A stretch of 53,372 nt of DNA. Source: an archaeon (GTDB taxonomy: Archaea; Nanobdellota; Nanobdellia; Woesearchaeales; UBA11576). Below, piece after piece: positions 9,202 to 16,694 of the stretch. The position numbers were made by a program, and so were the translations under genes. The stretch is from positions 1 through 53,372 of the forward strand of contig JAGVOD010000047.1 of the NCBI GenBank assembly GCA_020052935.1, in the 5' to 3' direction. Under the pieces are notes generated by a model that was not told where the DNA came from, searched no databases, and worked only from the letters and a program-made list of their open reading frames with translations. Position 1 is the stretch's first letter. Each line of letters starts with the position of its first letter.

Positions 9202-10148
9202 GGCTCGCTCTTCACCGCGCTTCTCGGACGCCTGCCGACTGCCTGCACAGACGCGACATTGCCGTCTATCATCTTCTTTATGCTGAGCGGGTCAGAGATG
9301 TTGGTTATCAGCAGCTCTCCGCCTTCGCCTGACGCGGTCTTGATTATGAGTTCTCCTGTGTTCATTATCTTGCCGTAAACGCTCTGGAACAAGGATATGT
9401 CAGTCACGTACTCATAGGTCATGCTCTGGAAATGCTCGTGGATTATGCCCTTCGAATAGAGTATCCTCTCATTTGTGACGCCGAACCTGACAGACCATAT
9501 GACATATTCTGCCCTCAAAAGCACCAAGAACGACACGAATATGGTCAGTATTATCCAAAGCTCGCTCAGGCCCGCGAGGTATTCCACTAAAGAAGATACG
9601 ATGAGCGCCAGCACGATGAGATACTTGAAGAGCATGGTCTTGCGTGACTGCCTGAAGAAGAGGAGCATCTTCTCATTCTCCCTGAGGTGCTGGTCTAGCC
9701 TTAGGACTGATCTTGTCAGCCTGTCGATGCTGTGTGACGCCCTGAGGAATCGTGATACAAGCCTTATTATCCTCATCAGCCTTATGACCTGCACTATCTC
9801 CCCGCCTTTTACGAATATGCTTACATACAGTGGAAGCACAGAGAGCAAATCGATGATTCCGAAGAAGCTGAATATGTACTTGGCGCTCTTATCGGCGCAT
9901 ATCGCCCTGAGGAAATACTCGCTGGTGAAAATTATCGTGAATGCCCATTCTGCTATGAGCAGAATGTTTCCATACTTCTGGGATACCTGAGGTATGGCGT
10001 CCAGGATCACGACAGCGACGCTTATTATTATTATGAGGAGCAGCACCAGGTCGAATATCATGCTTTCTGCTTCGTGGCCGCGTACTACCTTGTCGCGGAA
10101 GTACATCTTCCATCCGGTCTGCTCTTTTTTAGCGTCCTCTTCGCTCAT
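9198..10148 (-). CDS. voltage-sensor-like membrane protein fused to a bacterial PH-like domain
   Basis: A 316-residue membrane protein. Helices S1 (31-51), S2 (61-83, acidic residues E67 and E77 in TSEYFLR), S3 (91-112, D100) and S4 (119-136, arginines at 123, 126, 129, 133, 136) resemble a voltage-sensor domain. After an amphipathic stretch come two more hydrophobic helices (about 172-191 and 195-219) with no K+-channel filter motif between them. Residues 221-293 (GVTNERILYSKGIIHE onward) resemble the bPH2/DUF304 PH-like domain. Probable ion-linked or voltage-responsive membrane protein of unknown role. Coupled to the downstream hydrolase by ATGA. A TATA-like box lies 26 nt upstream, so the mRNA is probably leaderless. 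Confidence 0.75.
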   Translation of the reverse strand: MSEEDAKKEQTGWKMYFRDKVVRGHEAESMIFDLVLLLIIIISVAVVILDAIPQVSQKYGNILLIAEWAFTIIFTSEYFLRAICADKSAKYIFSFFGIIDLLSVLPLYVSIFVKGGEIVQVIRLMRIIRLVSRFLRASHSIDRLTRSVLRLDQHLRENEKMLLFFRQSRKTMLFKYLIVLALIVSSLVEYLAGLSELWIILTIFVSFLVLLRAEYVIWSVRFGVTNERILYSKGIIHEHFQSMTYEYVTDISLFQSVYGKIMNTGELIIKTASGEGGELLITNISDPLSIKKMIDGNVASVQAVGRRPRSAVKSEP

Positions 10149-10170
10149 GGCATTGCTGACGATAAAGCAA

Positions 10171-10178
10171 TATATAAA
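10171..10178 (-). promoter_or_regulatory. TATA-like box of the voltage-sensor gene
   Basis: TTTATATA on the minus strand is centred 26 nt upstream of the ATG at 10148, which predicts transcription starting at or next to the start codon. Confidence 0.6.
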
Positions 10179-10231
10179 TATAACCCCAGAACTATTGATT
10201 TAGGCTTATTTCTTGCCTATGGAATATAATC

Positions 10232-11521
10232 TTATTTCCTGTTCCACTTCACCTTAAGGAAGTGTGAGCTGCAGCTGAAGCACGGGTCGTAGCTTCTTAT
10301 CAGCTTCTCTATCTCAAGGATTATCTTCTGCTCGCTCATCTTTAGCAGCGAAGGCAGGTATGCGCGTATGTCTTGCTGCATGTTGAGCAGGTTCTGGCAT
10401 GTCGGCGTTATTATGTTCGCCGAGACAATGTCTCCTTTCTCGTTTATCTCGTAGTCGTGTATGAGTATTCCGCGCGGCACTTCTATGATCGCTATGCCTC
10501 GCGCTTTCTTGAACTTCATCTCGCCGGGGTGTATAGCCTTCTCCTCTGTTATCGCGAGTTTCCTGCATATCTCTATGCCTCTGCTGATGTAGTGCACCAG
10601 CTCGACTCCCTGCGCGAAGTTGTCCATGAATGGGTTTGTTATCGGGAACCTGACTTTTGAGTCTGTGACTATCTTCTTGGCGTTCTTGGACAGGAAGCGG
10701 TAGTTGTTGTTCAGCCTCGCTAGTGCACCGACCATGTATGCTTTCTCTTTCTTGACGACGAAGTTTGCAGTTGAGTACGGCTCGTGGTATTCCTCGAGGT
10801 ACTTTGAGTACTCATCTTTCTTGAACCTGTTGGCTTTCGACACGAGCTCGCCCGAGAGCATCGGGTAGTTGACTCCGTCGTACAGCGAGAAATACTCGGT
10901 CTCCCGCTCGAACTTGGGGTATTTGATGCTGGCGAACAGTTTTGCTGTGGCGATGGCGTCGTTCTGCGCTTCCTGGAGCTTCCTCCTCAGTTCGTCTACT
11001 GCTTCCTGCGTCGGTAGCTTGAGCATGCCGCCTGGCTGCATGGATACTGGGTGCATCTCCCTTCCGCCTATCGCTGTTACGATCTCGTTGCCTAGTTTTG
11101 TGAGCCTGAGTGCGCGCTCCACTTCCTTCTTGTACTTGGTGCTCATGTCGAGCGCTGATTCGAATCCGAGGTAGTCTGGCAGGGCGAGGAAATAGAGGTG
11201 TGTCGCGTGGCTTCTTATCCTCTCGCCGACCATCGCGAGCTCGCGCAGCAGCATCGTCTGCTGTGTGGGCTTTATTCCCAGCGCTTCCTCTACTGCCTGT
11301 ATAGAGCATATTGTGTGGGCGCAGCTGCATATCCCGCATATTCGGGAAGTGATCTCTGGCGCCTCGTAGCATTTCCTTCCTTTGAGCATGCCTTCGAAGT
11401 ATCTTGATCCCTCGACAGAGCCGAGCTCGCACTTCTTTATCTGGTTGCCTTCTATAGAAAGGTTCAGGTTGGCGTGTCCCTCGATCTTTGTTATGTGGTC
11501 AAGCTTTATAGTGCGGCTCAT
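10232..11521 (-). CDS. hyhL: group 3b-type [NiFe]-hydrogenase large (alpha) subunit
   Basis: Carries the NiFe(CN)2CO active site of a cytosolic hydrogenase; 429 residues. The proximal motif R60-ICGIC (Cys62, Cys65) and the distal motif DPCFSCSSH (Cys414, Cys417, His420) supply the four nickel-binding cysteines. Nine residues after His420 (FLKVKWNRK) would be removed by a maturation endopeptidase. The N-terminus KLDHITKIEGHANL is typical. Start overlaps the small-subunit stop by 4 nt (ATGA). Last gene of the order beta-gamma-delta-alpha, which matches Pyrococcus sulfhydrogenase I and Thermococcus hyhBGSL; the symbol is taken from that operon. Confidence 0.94.
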   Translation of the reverse strand: MSRTIKLDHITKIEGHANLNLSIEGNQIKKCELGSVEGSRYFEGMLKGRKCYEAPEITSRICGICSCAHTICSIQAVEEALGIKPTQQTMLLRELAMVGERIRSHATHLYFLALPDYLGFESALDMSTKYKKEVERALRLTKLGNEIVTAIGGREMHPVSMQPGGMLKLPTQEAVDELRRKLQEAQNDAIATAKLFASIKYPKFERETEYFSLYDGVNYPMLSGELVSKANRFKKDEYSKYLEEYHEPYSTANFVVKKEKAYMVGALARLNNNYRFLSKNAKKIVTDSKVRFPITNPFMDNFAQGVELVHYISRGIEICRKLAITEEKAIHPGEMKFKKARGIAIIEVPRGILIHDYEINEKGDIVSANIITPTCQNLLNMQQDIRAYLPSLLKMSEQKIILEIEKLIRSYDPCFSCSSHFLKVKWNRK

Positions 11522-12675
11522 CTTTTGAATCTCCCTTTGATCATGTTGAAGAATGACTTGTCTTTCTTTTGCGGCTCGGATTCTGCCTTGAAAGTTTTCT
11601 GCGGCGCCGGCTCATTGGCAGGCTTTGAAGGCTGTACTCTCTTCGCTGCTGTTTTCTTGGCGGTTTTCTCTTTTTTCTTCGCTTTCTTTATCTTCTTGAC
11701 AGCTTTCTTCGCTGTTTTCTTTGCAGCTGGCTTCGGCTTTGCCTTCTTCAAGGCCTTTTTCTTGAGTACCTTCTTGAGAGTCTTCTTCGCAGGTTTTGCT
11801 TTGGCCTTCTTGGTCTTCTTCGCTGTCTTTGCTACTTTCTTCGCCAACTTCTTCTTCGCCAGCTTCTTCTTCACTAGCTTTACTTTCTTGGCTGGTTTTG
11901 CCGGCTTTATCTTGATCGGCTTAGGCTCTGGCGGAGTCTCCATCATCATGCCTGCGAATGTCCTGAGGCGCTGCTTGATGTGTTCCTTCGGGAATCCTTT
12001 CTGCTCGAGCAGTTTGGATATGAGCGGGAGGTTGGCGTCGGGCATGGGTCCTCTGCAGCCCCAGCATTCGAGCTTTCCGTTGGTGCATACTGCGTCGCAA
12101 CCGCCTCTTGTTATGGGTCCGAGGCACATCTTTCCGTCGTCGAGCAGGCATCTGTTCTCGTTGAGCCTGCATTCGAAGCACACTGGCCTGTCATAATCTG
12201 CGGGTTTCTTTCCCAGCAGCAGGTCTTTCATGAAATCGAGTATCTGTTTCTTGTCTGGCGGGCAGCCCGGGATGTAATAGTCTACTGCGACGTGCTTGTT
12301 TATCGGCAGCGGCTGCGTGTCCTTCATCTCTTTCGTCTTCTCGTACACCATCGCCACGTATTTTGATGCGTCTATGAAGTTCCTGTAGGCAGGTATGCAT
12401 CCCGTGCATGCGCAGGCTCCCAGCGCGACGAGCGTCTTTGTCTTGGCCCTTATGGCCTTGAGCATCTCGAGGTCCATGTTGCTCGCTACCAGTCCTTCCA
12501 TGAAGACTATGTCGAACTGTTTCTCTTCCTTCAATTCTTTTATGAGCCTGAATGACTTTATCTGGAAGTGCCTCGCCATCTCGAGTATCTCATCCTCGTT
12601 GAATACGAAGCTGAGTAGGCAGCCGTTGCATCCGGTCAGGTCGTAAAATCCTACTACTGGTTTGTCTTTTGCCAT
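11518..12675 (-). CDS. hyhS: group 3b-type [NiFe]-hydrogenase small (delta) subunit with long Lys/Ala-rich tail
   Basis: Electron-transfer subunit that should carry three FeS clusters. The core (about residues 1-246) has DLTGCNGC, GACACTGC, PGCPPDK, CFEC, CLGPITRGGCDAVC and CWGCRGP, as in group 3 small subunits of about 260 residues. From about residue 247 to 385 the protein continues as a highly basic, low-complexity Lys/Ala/Pro tail (DNA about 11521-11937), ending KSFFNMIKGRFKR. I know no family member with such a tail. ATG at 12675 is preferred; an in-frame TTG at 12687 overlapping the gamma stop is the alternative. Overlaps the large-subunit start by 4 nt. Confidence 0.9.
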   Translation of the reverse strand: MAKDKPVVGFYDLTGCNGCLLSFVFNEDEILEMARHFQIKSFRLIKELKEEKQFDIVFMEGLVASNMDLEMLKAIRAKTKTLVALGACACTGCIPAYRNFIDASKYVAMVYEKTKEMKDTQPLPINKHVAVDYYIPGCPPDKKQILDFMKDLLLGKKPADYDRPVCFECRLNENRCLLDDGKMCLGPITRGGCDAVCTNGKLECWGCRGPMPDANLPLISKLLEQKGFPKEHIKQRLRTFAGMMMETPPEPKPIKIKPAKPAKKVKLVKKKLAKKKLAKKVAKTAKKTKKAKAKPAKKTLKKVLKKKALKKAKPKPAAKKTAKKAVKKIKKAKKKEKTAKKTAAKRVQPSKPANEPAPQKTFKAESEPQKKDKSFFNMIKGRFKR

Positions 12676-12683
12676 GTTGATCG

Positions 12684-13523
12684 TCAATCGTTCGTGTACT
12701 GGCCTATCTCGTCATACCTGAACACAGGGCCGTCGAGGCATGTGTACTTACCGTGTATCATGCAGTGCCCGCATATGCCTAGTGCGCATTGCATCAGCCT
12801 TTCTGTGCTGACGTAGATCTGCTCCTCTTTGAAGCCTTTGTTCTTGAGTATGGATATCGTGATGTTCATCATCATGGGCGGTCCGCAGATGAAGACTATC
12901 TTGTTCTCTGGGTTGAGCTTTGCTTTCTCGATGAGGTTTGTTATGAAGCAGACGTCGCAGCTTATCCTTGCCTTGTTCGGGTTCTTGTCCACGCTGAGGT
13001 TGAGGTTGTACTTGTTCCTCCATTGCCTCATCTCGTCCTTGAAGAGTATGTCTTCCGGCGTCCTGAAGCCGAAGTACAGGCTGACTTCGCCGAAATTGTT
13101 CTTGTGTTTGTCGACGTATGAGAGTATGCCTTTCAGCGGTGCGACCCCGCTGCCGCCTCCTATGACTATGAGCTCCTTGCCGAAGAGTTTGTCCATAGGG
13201 TAGCCTTTTCCGTAGGGCCCGCGCACGAAGAGTGTGTCGCCTTTCTTCATCTTCGAGAGCGCTTTTGTGACATTGCCTACCTCGCGGATGTTGAGGTCCA
13301 TGAATTCCTGTGAGTATGATGCTATTGATATGGGTGCCTCGCCTATGCCTGGCAGCGTCAGTTGGACGAACTGGCCCGGGTCGTGTTTTGTCTTGAAGTC
13401 TATGCGTATCATGAAGCAGTCGCTGGACTCTCTCTTGAAGCTGGTTATCTTAGTAGAGACCGGCAGGTATGGGTTCGCAGACTGCTGCTCTGGTTCTTCT
13501 TTTGCTGTCTTTACGCGCGGCAT
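12684..13523 (-). CDS. hyhG: group 3b hydrogenase gamma subunit (FAD/NAD(P)-binding diaphorase)
   Basis: A 279-residue ferredoxin-reductase-like subunit that passes electrons between NAD(P)H and the hydrogenase FeS chain. An FAD domain (DPGQFVQLTLPGIGEAPISI) is followed by the NAD(P)-binding GKELIVIGGGSGVAPLKG and CGPPMMM, and a C-terminal FeS site with Cys residues in MQCALGICGHCMIHGKYTC, as in PyrK/AsrB/sulfhydrogenase gamma proteins. The GGAG 7 nt upstream lies within the end of the beta gene, one base before the ATG. Flanked by beta and delta subunit genes in the canonical order. Confidence 0.92.
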   Translation of the reverse strand: MPRVKTAKEEPEQQSANPYLPVSTKITSFKRESSDCFMIRIDFKTKHDPGQFVQLTLPGIGEAPISIASYSQEFMDLNIREVGNVTKALSKMKKGDTLFVRGPYGKGYPMDKLFGKELIVIGGGSGVAPLKGILSYVDKHKNNFGEVSLYFGFRTPEDILFKDEMRQWRNKYNLNLSVDKNPNKARISCDVCFITNLIEKAKLNPENKIVFICGPPMMMNITISILKNKGFKEEQIYVSTERLMQCALGICGHCMIHGKYTCLDGPVFRYDEIGQYTND

Positions 13524-13524
13524 C

Positions 13525-14499
13525 TTATTTCTCCAGTTTCATCTCGTTGATTCCCTTGACGAAGTTTATCCTTGTGGGGCATCCTCTTATGCATCTTCCG
13601 CAGCCTGTGCACAGCGTCATGCCGTGCCTGTCCTTGAAGTACTGCAGCTGGTGGTATATCCGGTGCTTGAACCTGTCTTCTCTTGTGCTGCGGAATACGT
13701 GTCCGCCCGCGACTTTTGTGAAGCAAGGCAATTGGCATGCTGCCCAGTTCCTTTTCCTTTCGCCTTTGTTGAGCGTGGCATCGACCTCGTCGTGTATGTC
13801 GAAGCAGTAGCAGCTGGGGCATAGAGTGACGCATGCTGCGCAGCTGAAGCAGATGTCCACCATCTTCTTCCAGTCCGGGTGGTTGTAGTATTCTTTTATG
13901 TCTCGCTTGTCGAGCTGTAGCTTTGTCTCTATCCTCCTGTCCTCAGGTCTTAGGAAGAGTTCTGTGTCCCAGAAGTATTTCCTGTACCTGTCTACGAAGT
14001 TGCGTCCTTTCTCGCTTCCTATCTCCACGAGGTACGCATCATCTTTGTCGTACAGCATGAGGTCGTAGTAGTCGCCGAGGTCCATGGATGAGCAGAAGCA
14101 GTACTCGTCGAATGGTTCTTTGCAGTTGTATCCTACAAGTATTGTCCTGTCGCGCTCTTCCTTGTAGTACGGGTCCTTCGTGTCTTTCATGAACATGATG
14201 TCCTGGCGCCTGATGGAGTTCAGGTCGCACCTCTTAAGGCCGACGATGACGCGCTGTTTCTTCTCTGCGCTGGTCTCTGGCTCTGCGAGCTTGTTCTTGT
14301 CGAAGCTGAACATGGTCTGGTGTTTCCTGAAGAAGAGCTTCTTGACAGGGAAGTATGTGTGTAGCGATATCTCTATCTGCTTTATGTCTTTCACGAGTTC
14401 AAACCTCGACTCATCTGTCTTGACAGGTGCTATAAGCTCGTTGTATCGCATAAGGTCTAGAAGGAAGTCGTTGAATGACGCTTTGTTGATCTTCAGCAT
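13525..14499 (-). CDS. hyhB: group 3b hydrogenase beta subunit (4Fe-4S ferredoxin-like)
   Basis: A 324-residue iron-sulfur subunit of the AsrA/sulfhydrogenase-beta family. The C-terminal third has two ferredoxin-type cluster motifs, CFSCAACVTLCPSC and CTGCGRCIRGCP. Upstream residues include IVGLKRCDLNSI and a Cys-containing YNCKEPFDEYCFCSSM stretch typical of the family. It relays electrons between the gamma diaphorase and the small subunit. It is the first of the four hyh genes and stands behind a structured repeat that separates it from hypA. The weak Shine-Dalgarno is AAGTGG before the ATG at 14499. Confidence 0.9.
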   Translation of the reverse strand: MLKINKASFNDFLLDLMRYNELIAPVKTDESRFELVKDIKQIEISLHTYFPVKKLFFRKHQTMFSFDKNKLAEPETSAEKKQRVIVGLKRCDLNSIRRQDIMFMKDTKDPYYKEERDRTILVGYNCKEPFDEYCFCSSMDLGDYYDLMLYDKDDAYLVEIGSEKGRNFVDRYRKYFWDTELFLRPEDRRIETKLQLDKRDIKEYYNHPDWKKMVDICFSCAACVTLCPSCYCFDIHDEVDATLNKGERKRNWAACQLPCFTKVAGGHVFRSTREDRFKHRIYHQLQYFKDRHGMTLCTGCGRCIRGCPTRINFVKGINEMKLEK

Positions 14500-14520
14500 C
14501 TATACCACTTTTTGTTTGTA

Positions 14521-14753
14521 GCAACGCCGCCGCCCTTAGCTCCGGCAGTGCCACCGCGAATTTGCGAGGCGTTTCAACAACACCATCGCGGCCGTTGTCG
14601 GGGGTTGCCCACTCTCGAATGCCTGGCATTCGTGAGTTCCCACAAATCCCAGGGATTTGTTTGACATCCGGGGGGACAGGCCCTTCAACAGCGTATACGC
14701 ACGCCGAGCCTCGCGTGGCACTGCCGATTTTTGGCAATCCCGCGTGGCGCTGC
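14521..14753. repeat. structured intergenic repeat, copy 3
   Basis: Between hypA and hyhB. GGCAGTGCCACCGCGA near 14543-14559 faces CTCGCGTGGCACTGCC near 14710-14725 as inverted repeats, and outer GCAACGCCGCCGCC/GGCGCTGC arms reach the element ends. The TTTGCGAGGCGTTTC segment and a reduced GGGGGTTGCCC core are present. Two perfect short palindromic hairpins are embedded: CGAATGCCTGGCATTCG at 14616-14632 and ACAAATCCCAGGGATTTGT at 14642-14660. Several overlapping short frames cross it on both strands, and none looks like a real gene. Confidence 0.8.
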
Positions 14754-14767
14754 AATATCTTAAAGTT

Positions 14768-15088
14768 TTACTCAATCTCTACTTGCTTGAGTATTATGTC
14801 CATGCCCTCTGTTATCTCTGGCACCATGCCGCACTTCGGGCAAAAAAACACTGAGTTGCCATGCCTGTGCTCTTCTATCCTCGGCTCCCCCACATAGCCG
14901 CAGGCGCACTTTGCCTTGGCCTTCTTTCTTGTGATGCGCACCTTCCAGGGGACCATGCGTTTCAGCGTCTCTGCCAACTCTTCTGCAGGCAGATGTCCTA
15001 AATCGCCCACCTCAACGGTTATAGACTTGACTTTTCCCTGTTTTTTGGCTGTTTCTATGATGTCCCTGCTTATTAAGGTGTCATGCAT
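14768..15088 (-). CDS. hypA: hydrogenase nickel-insertion protein HypA
   Basis: A 106-residue accessory protein that delivers nickel to the [NiFe] large subunit. The N-terminal Met-His pair (His2 is the Ni ligand in the family) and a zinc site made by CACGYVGEP and FFCPKCG match HypA. It is slightly shorter than the usual 113-118 residues. It is upstream of the group 3b operon on the same strand, separated by a repeat, and has a TATA-like box about 29 nt before its ATG. HypB, HypD, HypE and HypF are not in the window. Confidence 0.88.
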   Translation of the reverse strand: MHDTLISRDIIETAKKQGKVKSITVEVGDLGHLPAEELAETLKRMVPWKVRITRKKAKAKCACGYVGEPRIEEHRHGNSVFFCPKCGMVPEITEGMDIILKQVEIE

Positions 15089-15112
15089 CTGGGAAGCCCT
15101 AGTAGGTGATTG

Positions 15113-15122
15113 TATATAAATA
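15113..15122 (-). promoter_or_regulatory. TATA-like box of hypA
   Basis: TATTTATATA on the minus strand is centred about 29 nt upstream of the hypA ATG (15088), so the transcript is probably leaderless or nearly so. Confidence 0.55.
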
Positions 15123-15191
15123 TTTGCGTGATTTTGGGGTGTTTTGTAACTATCAGAAAGTCACGAAAATATGCCTTAAAGACCGTCGGAA

Positions 15192-15617
15192 TCAGATGTT
15201 CTTTTCATAGAAATACAGCGCATGGCCTTTCTTGAATCCGTTCTTCTTGCACCACTTCTGCATCCTCTTATTTGTGACGAGGACGAGTAGGTTTACTACT
15301 TTGAGGCCTTTTGACCTGCAGTATCTCTCAAATGCAGAATAGAGCATGCGTCCGCGGCCTTTTCTCCTGTGTGTGCTGCTTACCACAAGATTTGAGACGA
15401 ATGAGTATTTCTTGTCTTTCCATATCTCTGCGCAGAGCACTCCCAGGATTCTGCCTTCTTCTTCGCAGACCAGCATGAGGTGCATCGGGTTATTTAGGTG
15501 GCTTGTGACATATTCCTTGTGGTACTTGTAACCTTCATATGCCCGCACTTCCTTTGTGGCATTCAGCAGTTCAAGTACCTGCTTTACATCCTTTAGCTGT
15601 GCCTTGCGGACTTCCAT
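15192..15617 (-). CDS. GNAT-family N-acetyltransferase
   Basis: A 141-residue single-domain protein. The acetyl-CoA binding pyrophosphate loop appears as RRKGRGRMLYSAFERYC (motif A, R-x-x-G-x-G), preceded by the strand FVSNLVVSSTHR and followed by the YEKN end typical of GNAT enzymes. The substrate is unknown; small-molecule or protein acetylation are both possible. It stands alone, with TTTTAAAT about 28 nt upstream of the ATG acting as a TATA-like box and predicting a leaderless transcript. Confidence 0.8.
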   Translation of the reverse strand: MEVRKAQLKDVKQVLELLNATKEVRAYEGYKYHKEYVTSHLNNPMHLMLVCEEEGRILGVLCAEIWKDKKYSFVSNLVVSSTHRRKGRGRMLYSAFERYCRSKGLKVVNLLVLVTNKRMQKWCKKNGFKKGHALYFYEKNI

Positions 15618-15670
15618 GTAGAGGACTATCCGGCGTAGTTATTTAAAACTTTTGAAAAAGAAAAAAGATT

Positions 15671-15748
15671 TTACCTTATCCCCAGCGGCTTTTCCTTCTC
15701 CACTATCTTGACTGTCGTCTTGACCACCATGTCTGGGTTGAGGCTCAT
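15671..15748 (-). pseudogene. decayed duplicate of the 3' end of ppsA
   Basis: The minus strand reads MSLNPDMVVKTTVKIVEKE and then KPLGIR-stop, closely matching the C-terminus of the intact PpsA at 16695 (MSLNPDTVVKTTLKIAEKE, then RELGIR-stop). At the DNA level the copies share CTTATCCCCAG and TGTCTGGGTT blocks but differ at many third positions. Upstream of the Met the frame loses similarity quickly. The Bro-N gene lies between this fragment and the real ppsA end, so the two copies form about 80-bp imperfect direct repeats around it. Confidence 0.75.
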
Positions 15749-15816
15749 AAAGATTCCGCAAATCTTCCGACGGTACACAGTCCATCATCACTCCCCACTG
15801 GACATGCCCGCGTAGG

Positions 15817-15826
15817 TTTTATTAAT
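15817..15826 (+). promoter_or_regulatory. TATA-like box of the Bro-N gene
   Basis: TTTTATTAAT is centred about 27 nt upstream of the ATG at 15849; there is no Shine-Dalgarno, so a leaderless mRNA is likely. Confidence 0.5.
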
Positions 15827-15848
15827 AAGGGGCGCTTCTTTACAGGGC

Positions 15849-16682
15849 ATGGAAGACAATAACAGTCTTGCTGTTTTTGAAGGCAAGAGTATCAGGCGTG
15901 AAAGACATAATGGTGAATGGTACTTCTCGGTAGTTGATGTTGTTGGGGCGCTTACAGATAGCGATAATCCAAGGAATTATTGGAGCATGCTCAAAACGAG
16001 GGAAGCAGAGCACGAGGTTGAGTTGTCCACATTTTGTGTACAACTGAAATTAGTGTCGGCAGACGGCAAAAAGTATGATACTGATTGCGCGAACACCCAG
16101 TCCATCTTTAGGATAATCCAGTCAATTCCTTCGAGAAAGGCTGAACCTTTCAAGCTGTGGCTGGCCAAAGTCGGCCACGAGCGCATCCAAGAGATAGAGA
16201 ACCCAGAACTTGCGCAGAAACGCATGAGGGAGATATATCGCGCAAAAGGTTACTCTGGCGAGTGGATTGAGAAGAGGGTAAGGGGCATCGCCATAAGGGA
16301 CGAACTGACGAGCGAGTGGGACAAGAGGGGAGTCAAGAAAGACAGGGAGTATGCCATCCTCACGACAGAGATATCCAAGGCGACATTCGGGCTAAGTCCT
16401 GCGGAATATAAGCAGGTCAAGGGCCTTAAGGATGAGAACCTGCGTGACCACATGAACGATCTGGAGCTGATATTCACCATGCTTGGCGAGGCCTCGACTA
16501 CTAGGATTGCCAAGAACAAGGATACACAGGGCTTTGTTGAGAACAAGGGCGCTGCGAAAGAAGGTGGCGAGGTCGCTGGCGTAGCTAGAAAGGAACTGGA
16601 AAAGCGGAGTGGTGAGAAGGTTGTCTCATCAGAGAATTACATTCAGTTGCCTGAAAAAGAAAAGCGTAAAAGATTAAACTGA
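15849..16682 (+). CDS. Bro-N domain protein (phage antirepressor / DinD-like)
   Basis: A 277-residue protein. The N-terminal 100 residues (FEGKSIRRERHNGEWYFSVVDVVGALTDS, then WSMLKTRE and PFKLWLAKVGHERI) fit the BRO/antirepressor N-terminal domain found in viruses and mobile elements. The C-terminal half has KKDREYAILTTEISKATFG, as in DNA-damage-inducible protein D and related long Bro-N proteins. The role is probably DNA binding or regulation. It lies on the opposite strand to its neighbours and between two copies of the ppsA 3' end, which suggests past insertion. No integrase or other phage gene is next to it. Confidence 0.78.
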   Translation: MEDNNSLAVFEGKSIRRERHNGEWYFSVVDVVGALTDSDNPRNYWSMLKTREAEHEVELSTFCVQLKLVSADGKKYDTDCANTQSIFRIIQSIPSRKAEPFKLWLAKVGHERIQEIENPELAQKRMREIYRAKGYSGEWIEKRVRGIAIRDELTSEWDKRGVKKDREYAILTTEISKATFGLSPAEYKQVKGLKDENLRDHMNDLELIFTMLGEASTTRIAKNKDTQGFVENKGAAKEGGEVAGVARKELEKRSGEKVVSSENYIQLPEKEKRKRLN

Positions 16683-16694
16683 TATTCTTGGCCT

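Noticed and set aside
11474-12196. Long Phe/Ala-rich frame on the plus strand opposite the hydrogenase small-subunit tail
   Set aside because: It is the antisense of Lys/Ala codons (TTC/TTT/GCC), which gives a long low-complexity hydrophobic frame. The minus-strand frame has clear small-subunit homology and correct operon overlaps.
11518-12687. TTG at 12687 as small-subunit start
   Set aside because: It would give an ATGA-like overlap, but there is no Shine-Dalgarno and the paralogue begins at the equivalent of the ATG at 12675. Kept as an alternative only.
15671-15748. Functional short peptide gene
   Set aside because: The 25-residue frame is explained fully by similarity to the PpsA C-terminus and has no promoter or Shine-Dalgarno of its own.
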